This document shows, piece after piece, positions 29,755 to 41,700 of a stretch of DNA of 64,000 bases. This stretch comes from Bolinopsis microptera (taxonomy: Eukaryota > Ctenophora > Tentaculata > Lobata > Bolinopsidae): the NCBI RefSeq assembly GCF_026151205.1, contig NC_087075.1, positions 10,462,303 to 10,526,302 of the forward strand, given 5' to 3'. Position 1 is the first letter of the stretch. Every line of letters starts with the position of its first letter. The notes beneath the pieces were generated by a model that worked only from the letters and a program-made list of their open reading frames with translations, did no database searches and had not been told where the DNA came from. The translations under genes and the position numbers were made by a program.

Positions 29755-32700
29755 CTGTAGGATGGGTTATCATTAGACTTAGAGGGATTACACAGGATTA
29801 CACAGGATTACACAGGATTACACAGGATTAAAATTAAATTATAGATCCATTATCATGGACCGTCATAATTGTTTACAGAAGTTAATGAAAACAATCATCT
29901 TTGCTTGAAGTCAGGGCCAGGGTTATCCTTGAGTCTTAATTATGACTAATTCGCGAGGTTCTCACCAAATTGATAGTAAAATTGTTTAAGTTTCGTGCAT
30001 TTGAATTACGCTGACGCGTATCTTCGGTGAAGCTATTTCGCTCTTCGGAGCAGCGAAGGAAAAAAGTGCACACACAGTTGACAGCATAGGAGCGCCTTTC
30101 TTGAAATTGAGTATACTGTGGGGTGTTTGGTTGAATATCAAGTGAGCGGTGGCAGTGAATATGGAGGCTCTGGTGATTTTGAGGAATTACAGTTGAGTAA
30201 GGAGACAAAATTTCCATGAGATGATCTTTGAGATTTGTTTCATTGATATTGCTGGAGTCGGTAATATAATTTATTTGTAATTTGTAAAGTTCGTAGATTC
30301 CTCTACAGGGTCATCGAATAGTTCGACCGCCCTTGTTTTACAGTACACTACATTGTAGATATTCTGAAGGAGTATCCTAAGATTCTTGATCTTTTGGCAC
30401 AGGCACCCCTCCTCATTTAACCCTCAATCAAGTTTCCTATCATTCGGCTGAGTCGACCGAGGAGATCGCATAGATCCAATGAATCCTTAGCTACTCCCTA
30501 GACTGGGTGATACTGGGATTCGAACCCTTAACCTTCTGTACAGAAGGCGGAAGCTCTAACCACTAGGCCACCCAGCTCGGTGATTTCATTGCTTATTTCA
30601 ATGATTGGCATTTGAGAAAGATTTTTGACTAATTTCGACCTCTGTTTTGAATACAAGTCACATATGTAAAGAACATGCGACTCGTCTTCGATGGTCTCAA
30701 CGCCCATACTTGATTGGCACCAACCACATAGTCTTTGCTCACGGGGTGTGTTGGAGTATCTGCCTCTTTCAATATGGAGATCATGTGCGCTGATTCTAAG
30801 TTTTGTGGTACTGTAACGACGAGAAAAGCCTTTGCATAAGTATAAGTAGGGCTCTCGGTTGAAGGTGTGTTTGATTGAGTGATAGAATGAGAGTTTAGAA
30901 GAAGTAGATTTTTGATATTGCCAACATTTTATGAATTGATTGGTTAGAGCTTCGATGATTTTAGGAATTCTATACTTTTTGCTGCATAGTGGTTTGATGG
31001 ATTGACTAAAATTTGACTGATTTATGAGGGAGTCTTTTAATAATTTGTGATCACTTACAGGGTTGGGCGCGGCTTTGTTAGCTGCATTTGTATTGAGAAT
31101 TCGGTGCGCAGTTACGTGATCTAGTTTGTAAATTTCATCTAGTTCAAGGAGTGGTTTTATGTATCGATACCAAGGTAAGTTTAGTGATTTTTGTTCTTTT
31201 ACGGCTGCAGTGACAAACGAATTCGACTTTGATTTTGTATTTAGCCTTTTGAAGTAATTTAACGTTAAGCGAATTGATTGATAAATCAAAGGAATTCTTC
31301 CTGTTTCTCCCCAAACACCTACATTTGATGCTTTACGATGGACTCCCAATGCCCATTTTAGGAATGAAATATGCACTCTTTCTTGCAGAGAGGCGCTGAT
31401 TTTTTTAAGTAAGTTAGTAGCGGTTGCTTCTGTCGAGTTAATCGTTTTGCAAAGAGATTTATTGATCGTACTAGTGGGTGTCCATATCGGAGCACCATAT
31501 AATAGAATGGGCTTGATGAGAGAGTCGAACAGTGTAAGGAGTGCTTTAAAAGATAACTTTGAACGCATGACAACCCTTTTCAGGCCAAAAAATGCACGCA
31601 TTGCTTTGGTTTTAAGGTTTTGTTGAGCGATCTGTACTTGACCCGATTGATGAAGTTCAAATCCAAGGTAACAATAACTGTCAACAATTTCAAGATTAGA
31701 TCCGTTGAGTGTAAATTTGATGTTTTGTATGTCCTGTTTTAACGTTTTCTTACCAAAGATGACTGCTTGAGTTTTGAGTTCATTGATTTCAATGCCCCAC
31801 TCCTTACAAAAATTACCGAGAATATTAAGTTGCTTTTGAGTGGTTTCCTGGTCGAGTGAAAGGAGTATAAGGTCATCCGCCCACAGTAGGTGGCTAACAG
31901 TCAAATTTGAAAGTACGGGGCAATTTGGAAAATCTAGGAGGCAGGACATATCACTGAGAAAAACTTTAAAAAGATCAGGTGAGAGTGGGTGACCTTGTTC
32001 TGTACCTTTACGTATCTGGAAGCGTTTACTGAGGTGACCAGATAATTTTATGTAAGCGTACGAGTTTGAGTACATATTTTTGAGGACATTGTAGAAGTTT
32101 CCAGTTATGCCATTTTTTGCGAGTTTGAGGAAAAGGGCTTGACGGCAGACTGAGTCGAATGCTTTTTTAAAATCAACAAATACTGCATATACAGGTTTCC
32201 CCAAAAGTTTATATTTTGAAGCTATAGTTTTCATGGTTAGTATGTGATCGTATGTTTGAGCTTTCTTTGTGAAGCCTAGTTGGTTAGGTGGATCAGGGCA
32301 GTTTTCAGAGCGGAAGCGAATGAGTCGTTCTAAGAGAATAGTTGAAAATAGTTTTCCTATGACACTGCTGACAGCAACTGCACGGTAGTTGTCAGGATCT
32401 GATTTATTACCCTTTTTATGAAGTGGAGATATAATGCTGACGTTCCAGGGATAAATTCCTTGTGAGAAGCAGGCGTTGAAGAGGTTCAACATAATCAATT
32501 TATGATTGGTGTCCAGAGATTTTATAATTTCGTTATTAATCATGTCGAGTGAGGAAGCTTTACCATTTTTTAGGGATTTTATACTAGAGTCAAGTTCTGT
32601 TTTGGTGATTAAGGAGTTGAGTGACTCAGGATGAGTTGCACCTTGATTTATCAAGTCAGCTTGATCAATCATAGAAACTTTTTTATTTTCATTTATTGTT

Positions 32701-35700
32701 TTGTGGTTATCGGAATATAGGTAACCAAAAAAAGTCTCGAATCTATTCATATCATGACTGTCAAAATTTAAAGTTTCCTTTTTCTGATTTTTTAGTTTTT
32801 TGAAAGATTGCCAGTTGAGAATTTTCCCCCCCTCTATGTCCTCATTCATACGTGCGAAGAATTCGTTTTTGGCAGAGTTCTTCAAACGCTTATAGCTACC
32901 CTTGACAAGATAATAGTTTTCACGTATAAGGTTGTTTGACGGGAATTTTGAGGTTGCATCTGTAGCTTTACGAAATTCTCTTTTACCTAATCTCGTTTTC
33001 CAGTTAAACCAAGGTTTGTTTGAGGTGTGAGATTTTTTGGGTGGTTTGGTTTGTTTGAAACACTTCGAGGCCATGTCGCGAAGGTGTTCTGAAAGTCGTT
33101 TGTTAATGTCTTTGAGTTCAGTTTCATAATTACGGTCATTGTCTGCTAAAATATTTTGATTGGTGAGTAAGTCGATGTTCGATTGAAGTTCATGGATTAA
33201 GGTCAATGATAGATTTTCTGACTGAGCTTCGAAAAAGTCGTCTTTGTTCTCTTCGTTGATAATGTATCTGGTTGGCGCTGTCTGATAAGTGTCCTGTAAT
33301 GGGGCGCATTTGTTGATCGCGAATCTATTGCATTGTAATTCAGTACTGAGGGGCTTATGATCAGAATGCTCGGTGAATGTCAAGATTTTGAAGTAGTTGA
33401 TTCTGATCTTTGTGGAGTTGGTCACTGCAATGTAATCAATAACGCTGCACCCATTTTTTTGGATACTTGTGAAGTTTCCTACAAGATCTCCTAGGGTACG
33501 GCCATTCAGAATAGTGAGTTGGTTATGTTTGACTAGGTTAAGAAAGTGTGTACCGTAAGTATTTGTGATAGAGTCTAGTGAGTTTCGGGGGAGAAAGTTG
33601 TCAGGCTCATAATCGTCTGGTAAGGGAACAACGTTGGTTGAGTCTTCTCTTATCATACCCGTTTTTTGTCCTATACGAGAGTTAAAGTCCCCACACAATA
33701 TGACTTCGCCCTCCTCCCGAAGTTCGTTCACAACGTCTTCAATGTTTTTTTAGAGCATCTTTGCCATTGTCAGTCGGGTTTGAGGCTGATGAATTAAATG
33801 GTCTAATGTAAACGTTAACTATAAATGTATCTTCTGATAGGTTAAAGAAATCCTTGTCTAGTCGACAAACTAGGTAGTCTGAACACTCTGTATTCTTGAT
33901 AAACTCAATCCCTTCAATAAGCTCATTTTTAATGAGGATACCGACACCTCCTGATTTACCGTCTTTCCTTATGTTGCAGATTGATCGATATCCTACCAAG
34001 TGAACCTCTCTCCTAATTTCCTGAAGACAGGCTATGTCATGATCTTTGATAACATTTTGAAATGATTCTATTTCAAATTTGCTCCCATCTACTGATGAAG
34101 GCGATGGGATATTCCAAGAAAGTATTTTTATGCTATTTTTATTAATTGAAACCTGTGTATTTTTTTGTGTGTTTCTAGTCATGGTATAATGTGTATAAAT
34201 GAGAATCTATGTCAGTGTAATCACATTCGACTAAGAGGAGAAGGTTCCAATCCCCCTGTAGAACGGACTTTCTTTGGCTTGTTGAGAAGCAGTCTTGTCA
34301 TTTCATGGATGCTGTGACGGAAGTTTCCTAGAATGACCTCTTTGCCTCTTGTTGAAAGGTGGACTCCATCGTTCGTGTGATATTCTCCTATCAGATGATC
34401 ATCATGCATGAAGTTTGCGTTGGGGTTATAATACAAAGACCGCTCTTTGAAGGGTTTGCGTTCGTTTTTATTAGTTACGGTCACAAATTCCCAAATTGCA
34501 TCCCTTATCTCCCCAATCCTTGCGTTCGCTTCATTGTCAGATGTCATTAGCGGCATTGAGAAGAATAACTTTGTACCTATCAGGGATTCCTCTACGAATA
34601 GTGAAAATTGAAATATGTTGTCGAGACTTACCCTTAGGTCGAAGTTTTGGTTGGCATCATTGACTCCTAGGTGAACATAGATGAAATCAGGTTGTGTTCT
34701 TAATAATTCGTCTTTGACATGTTGGTCTTTAAGTCCACCTGTGTCCCGCTTGTTGATTAGGGTCAATTCATGGTTCTTTCCGAGAGCATTCTTGGTGTCC
34801 ATACCCTGGACATGTCTCAGGATTGAGTCTGAGATGAGGGTCGTCTTGAACACTTTTGAGGGTGTGGTGGATCCTGAAGTTTGACGAGTGGTGAAGTCGG
34901 AGTTCTGAGTCCTGGTGAAATTGAGGTTCTGAGTTCTGGTAAAGTTGGAGTTCTGAGCTTGAGTAGAGATCTGAGCTCGAGAGGCCGAGGAAGTCATGCT
35001 GAATCCATTGTTTCTTCGGGACAGCAGGTTGTTTTCTCTACTGTGAGTTCTTTGATCTCGAAAGGGTGAGGGAGGTTGGTAGGGTGGAGTGTGTGATAAA
35101 TCATCGTCATTAGGGGAATAGTCAGGTGGGACATCGGTACTCGCGCCATTCCATCCTTCTGACTGAGTGACTATTTTGTGAATTTCTTTAATCAGCTGTC
35201 CGTCTTCCCGAAAGAATGCACTGTTGTAGTAGTTTTTGAGGTCAAACTTTAGTTTTTGAACACTTTTGTCTACTTCGTCCGTTTTCGTTTCCGCTATAGA
35301 AATCTCCGTGAAAACTTCGTCTACTCTGTTTTTGATCCGTGTGGTAGCTGACAAGTTTTTCTCCCAGAGGTCTTTGACCTTTTGCATTTCCTTCTTGCCA
35401 ACCTCTAGTAGTTTTTCGATTTGCTGTATGCTAGTATCGGAGCACTTAAGGCTGTTAACCTCAGATGTAAGTTTCTCCAACTCCTGCTTAACGTCAATAA
35501 CTTGGTTTTCGATAACAGTCTGGACCCATGCGAGAGAGGGGAGTTTCGAATCTAAGTCCCTATTCAGAGATTTCCTTGCTGGTTCTTCGGGTCTAGACAT
35601 CACATTCATCATTCTTGCTCTCCTTTCTGTAACAGATCCCTCTGTGGAGCACCCATTAGTTCCTCGTTGAGGATGGGTTCAGGAAGATGAGCAACACAAG

Positions 35701-38700
35701 TAATAAGTGTCTCGGGAGCGACCGTGTGGTTCTCCATAAGAATAACTGTCCTTTCGGTGTCTTCGGGAGTTGCAGGGCCAACGTTGAGATCATCTTTGTT
35801 AACATCCAGATGAAGTGACGCAGAGGGCGACCTGATGATTGGATTACTATCCAACAAACTAGATCTGCCTTGCTCAGTTAAGTAAGAGGTCTGCGCTTCG
35901 GTCAGTTTGATATCAGGACCGCTGGTTGAGGTGATAATAATGTCAGGGATATCCGTCGTCTTGTTAAAGGTCATTTGTAGTCCATTATCTTTTTCTAAGT
36001 TAAAGTCAGGTCTGAAGGGATCATCTACACTAGATCCTTGAAGTTGCTGATGTGTAATAATGTCAGGTATCTCCGTCGTCTTGTTAAGGGTCATTTGTAG
36101 TCCATTATCTATTTCTAAGTTAATAAAGTCAGGTCTGAAATGGTCATCTACACTAAATCCACCATCTGTAGAAGATTGAGAGGGAGCCGTTTCTGACAGA
36201 GATGAGACTGAGGTCTGGTCACTTACACAATTTTCCTCGATCGCAGTTGAAGGAGATCCAATGAAAAAAAGAAGAAGTTGTTCGTTTTGAATATCACTCT
36301 TTCCTCTAGGTATGGAATGCATGTACTCAAGAGTGGAATTTCCTGAGAGAACACACAGAGATCCTGAGTGCATGGGCACCAAATGGGTTACTTTAGTTCC
36401 CCGTTTCAGTTTGAGTGATCTTGGGGCCCCAAGGGAAAGAATGGCAACTGTGGGTTTCGCCCCATGTTTTCCAGCTAGTGTTTCGTAGGGGATATGATCG
36501 TTATAACTTGGGAGTCGCCTGATTACTATGTTGGTGATAGTTGTATTAAGTTCAAATATTGAGCTCGCTGATTTCTCGATTTTCTTGGTGAGGTAGCTGA
36601 TCTGATTTCTAAGGTTACTCTCCGGGGTCGAGTCATCTGGATGACCCTCAGACTCTACGCAATCATCTTCGATCTCCAGATTTATCTCTTGACGGCTACT
36701 CGTTTGGTTAGGGTAATTCGATATATCAACATTCAGCTCACTAAGCAGCCGTTCAGCGGCGTCGAAGTCAATAAAATCCTCGATGTAGTGTAAAGTACAT
36801 TTCTTTTTCCTTTGATCCAGGATGTATACCCCGTTCTCCGTGATGGCCTTTGGTTTATTTGACTGTTTCTTTTTCCTCTTGTCTTGACTCGAACTACACT
36901 CACTAACACTCCTCTCACTGACACTCCTCTCACCTGCACTCATCTCATTTACACTCCCAGATGCACTGCTCTGCTCGGAGTAACTCCTCATTCTGCGCGA
37001 GATCTTCTCTCCGGGATTCCAGTACGGACTTAAGGTTTTTGGTAAGCGAGATGGTTGACTGCTTGAAAGAGTTTCCGTGGGGTGTGCTTTCTTAGGAGTG
37101 CTGTTTGAGTTCTGTGATCTGGAGTCATCGGAGAGATCTTCTTTTCGGACCATAAAAACTTGAAGTTGCTGATTGAGGAATGGAGTAGGTAGATATCTTT
37201 TTTTCTCCGTAAAAAGCGTTGAACTGTAGGTATCCAAAGGTTTCAAATGAAATTTAGAGAATTCAAATGAGCCGACGATAGAGCAAACGGCCAACATAAA
37301 AACAAATGTCAAAAAAACCTGATACTTTGTCAAAGTGTTTTTATACTTCAAAATTGGTTCTAAATTTTGCTCCAAATTTTGCTCCAAATTTTTCTCCCAA
37401 ATTTTATTATGGCACAGGATGTGTGAGGTTGGTGGGGTGAAAGAATATTCGAGATTGGGCGTTTCTATGCTATCATAGTGACTACGCGGAACGTCGGCTC
37501 TGCCGCATTGGGTCGGACGGGTCTCGGAAAAAGCGAGCGCAGGCACGCGAGCGCGACGAACGTGGCCACAAGCGAGGAGATACCTAGTAACCCTGGCACT
37601 GACATCTACCACTAAATATTCGGAGCGATCAATAAAATGGTAATCGAAAAAATCTTCAACAAAATCTTGCAAAGTCCACTCATCAAATAAAATAGGGCGT
37701 TGGGGCACTATTACATTTCCTATCAGTATCATGTTTACATATTTAGAGACACTCAAGAATTCAAAACAATCAACAAAAACATGGCATGAGCCCAAGTCTA
37801 AAAATAGGTCTGGGCGTGGGGCCACTGCAAGTATCACATTCGAAATATCACGAGTACATTCAAACAATACGTCATTATTCCACATAGTGTGTAGCATCGG
37901 TATATAATATGAGAAAGTTCCAAGACACCGGAAGTACGTCAGCGTGTAAGAAAAATGCAAATGTTCATTTAAACAGATGAGCGAAGAGTTGCAGTTACAC
38001 GGGTGGTTGAGTGTGTAGGTACACTTACAACTGATGTTAAACATAATCGGGTCCCTGATCGTTGTACGATATAAGTGCGAGTAGAACCACAAACCCGGTT
38101 TTAAGCCAAAAGAATCCAAATCCAGTCCCAATTCCAGTTCCAATATGTCCAGAGAATTAGAGATAGGGTTAGGCGGAGGGGCAGGACCAGTTCCAGCCAC
38201 AATACTGGCCACGCCAGCGATTAAAAGCAACAACCACGTCACGGTGACAGTGGTAAATCGAGGAGCTTTAAAAGTGTAACGAATGCAAATGTGTAATAAT
38301 GGATGTTAGAGGGTGAGGTTATCTGTAGTTAATACATCGTAGTGTCACTGTTGCATAATCATTTTTGGTGAAGTTATGTTGTAGTAAATTGTTAATGATA
38401 GTAGTAGTACTACAGGGTTAACATTTTAATTATTTGGAATTTCTGAGGAAATGAAGAAGCCAGAAATGCGCGCATTACATCAGTCGAAATGGAGACGTAG
38501 GAAATCCTGCAACCGACCCACGCGCAGTATTTGGCCATATGCCTGGAGTCTATAATATTATATAATATATATATATTATAATATTATCTATATATAATAT
38601 TAGTATTAGACCAAATTTCAATGACTACATCTCTTCTCTCTCGGGAAGAAGATTTAGCATACAGGGGGACCACGTGATAAAGGGGTCATTTATTTTTGTT

Positions 38701-41700
38701 GCTAAAGTCAACTCTGGCGTGCGTCAAATTTAAGAGGGAGCGCATTATAAAGGGGTAACTTGTTTTTGTGCAAAAATCAATTATGCCTTTTAGAGATGAT
38801 AGAGAAACAATTACCGGGGCGTTGCACAGGGGCGCGATAAAGAGAGGGAATACTGTAAGTACAGTGCAGTAGGTTGACGTGCAGATTGTTTGATGCAGCA
38901 ACTGCGCTGAAAAATGTTGCAAGTAGGACGCGGATATTGGTGACGAGCGGTGCAAAAAGGCGTATAACGAAGCATGGAAAAACCTCCTTTACAATTACAT
39001 AACTAAGAATAGTTTATAAACCGCTTGTAGATTCCGTAAATGGGGTCTTTACTCATATTAAGCTGATAACTTTATTTTTACAAGCTTTGTAACTTAGACA
39101 GGGGACTGGGAGAACTCTACATCTGCTGTCGTTCAAGGGGGCTAATTTATTCAACGATTCTTTTATTGTTACAAAAGGGCCATCACGAAGGGTGGTAGAG
39201 AAGGAGGGCAGTTCGTAGAAAATGAATAATTAAATAAATGGTTGAATGAATAAATAAATAAATGTATGTAGATATACAGCACTAAGGCGCAGCTGTAATA
39301 AGAATCTAGCGCCCTGAGTTACGTTTCAGCCGGGCCTAAGACCTCCTTAGACCCTCAACTCCTTCTCGTTAACTTCTCTCTTCGTTCAAATCGGAGAAAA
39401 TATAAATACCTTTTTAAAGTATCATGAATTATTCGCCATCTTGTTTGAAATATCTAAAATGTATCGGCCGATCACCCTTTTGTAACACTTGATAACCAGC
39501 TGCACAATTCTGAAAGGTGACCCTTGTAATGTGTAAAGGTGTTACCTACGTGGACATTTATTCTTGGAACATTCCAAAAGTTAGAGCTTTCGTATTTTCA
39601 TCAATCAAATTTTCAATTGCAATCAGGGATGCTGATTCCTGAAAAAACAAGCTCCGGATGATAATGGCAATAAAATTATTTTCTGATCAGAAGAGTCTGC
39701 AGCTGATAACATGTCTGATTACGAATTTCCTCGTAGTACTGTTCAGATAGTCCAGAAGTCTGGTTTTGAGGAAATGTGGCAGTACATATTATCAGCATAC
39801 AATTTGAAATGTTGAATTCTCAAAACGTATTACTTAATAATCGATTTACAGATTCATTGGCCACTACAGTTAATATATTTTCCGGGTTTGCATAAAAGTG
39901 GAGATAAATCTGAGGTCCATCACCTCCAGGTCCATAGTAATTAGTAAGAGAGCTAAATCCAAAAGTTCCAGCTTTTGTGTTTCCTGCAAACTCGCCGCTT
40001 TGGCTGAAAATACTAACGAATTCATAATGTATCGGAGACGAAGGCTCTTCAGTCTTCAGCTATCTTTAACCATTTTACCCCTTTTAGTAATCTCAATTTT
40101 ATAACTTGATAAAAATAGAGCTAGCTGGACATTTTGCTTAAGCGTTGTATGACGAATGTGTCTCTATTATATATTCTTTAAGGCCGAGGGACAACTGCGG
40201 TATCAATTCTTTGCGTTGTAAATGTTTACATTAGGGCCTAAGGCCAAGGGAGAACTGCGGTATCAATAAGTTTCATTGTTATTTTAGTAAGTGCTCACTA
40301 ACAATTGCAGTTTTAGGATTACAAATGTCACACTCAGCAGAATGATTGAAGTTTGTAAAATCTGCAAGGAATTGTTGGAAATTTGGTACCAAAGAAGTAA
40401 TTATTAGAAGACCTGACCTTTTATTTTAAGTTTTTATACGGCATAAGACAATTTTTAGGGGGAAAACATTGATCTGCGAGGAAATTTAAAACTAGGAAAA
40501 CTTGCTGGATGTGGGGTCTGTGTCAAGCTCAGATCTTCAACCACAAGTAATAAAGGTATTGGAAATTCACTCTCAATTTTCACCAGGGTGGGAGCGTCAA
40601 TTACAAGCAATTGGTGTAGTTGGAAATGTTTCCCAACCATTCTCAGAACACAATAACTGATGTTATGAACAATTTATTTCCTTTTTTACTTTGATTCAAA
40701 GGCAAAGTAGGCCAATCTAAAAGCGGTTACGTATAATAAGATTAAATTATTGAAGATAACAAATTATTTTTTTCAGTATATTTAGTCGTTTTATTTCTGA
40801 ATAATGCGCTACAGCGGGGAGTATTTATAATTAACACGATACAATAGATTTTTTAAGGCAAATTTAATACAAAACATCATAACTGCAATCCGATATTATA
40901 TTGATACATAGGGGGGGGGGGGGGGGGGGGGTAACGCCCCAAAAGGCCCCGATTTCTAGGGCCCTTTTCGGATTTTCGATATGTGTGGGGCTTTTTGGGG
41001 CGTTGGTCCCCCCCCCCCCCCCCCCCCCTCCCCTACATAACAACTTATAAATCAGTGTCACTGAAATCTTTGATATTTTAAGTTATTCCATATCGTACCT
41101 AACATAATCAAATGGGAAGTGAGAAGTGGATTGAACCAGCATTGGACCTTAAGAAAGTCTCATATCAGCCTGTTTTCTCAACATTTCTGCATTTTTAACG
41201 TTTAAAACACGTCTCTTGGAATATTAGACGCCTGCGAAAAACAGAAATTAAAACACTGTAACTTCAGCAGCCCTAAAATTGTGATCTAGAAAAACAGCTC
41301 TACATCCAAACTGTGCTGCAGTTACCGCGGCGGTACCATAATAATAAAAGGAGATCATCACTTCAACTACCAGCTCGCCCCAATCATTCGTCAGTTAAAC
41401 CTCAACTCAGTTTGTTTCGTTCCTCAATTTCACAGTACCTCGTGGCTCGCACTGTCTTTTTTTAATTTCCAAGATATACGGCTTGGTGACTTTAGCTGCC
41501 TCCCCAACCTGTGTCGATGTCTCCCCCGTTACTAAACAAAGCGGCAGCACGCAGGAGTATAAATGAGGAAAGAGAACCACAACGAACTCTAGCATCAGTC
41601 TATATGGAGGTCCCAAACCCAGTATAATCTCAGAGTCAATGCTCAGTAGGATATTAACAACCACAGCGGGGAAGTAACAGACAAAGTAGGAGAAAGTAGA

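Larger units (their letters stand above)
30260..38300 (-). mobile_element. Near-complete three-ORF LINE with AlkB-like, esterase and EN-RT ORFs
   Basis: About 8 kb on the minus strand inside SLC33A1 intron 11, same orientation as the host gene. Order 5'->3': ORF1a (35609-38242), ORF1b (34221-35612, overlapping ORF1a by ATGA), EN start (33739-34182), EN end plus RT (30528-33731), then about 260 bp ending in a TTACAAATTACAAAT-type tail near 30260. SGNH esterase in the ORF before EN-RT is known from CR1, L2, RTEX and Proto2-type LINEs, so I place it in that broad group. The only break seen is one base in an A7 run at about 33747-33753 that splits EN. No stop codons interrupt about 2,500 codons, so the copy is young. 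The 5' limit and target duplication were not settled. Confidence 0.88.

Noticed and set aside
29936-30217. 93-residue minus-strand ORF next to the LINE tail
   Set aside because: No recognisable motif; lies in intron 11 between exon 12 and the LINE 3' end and looks random.
34359-35670. Plus-strand ORFs over the LINE esterase ORF
   Set aside because: Antisense shadows; the minus frame has the SGNH catalytic blocks.
40864-41061. Gly-run minus-strand ORF
   Set aside because: The polyglycine comes from the homopolymer arms of the foldback element.
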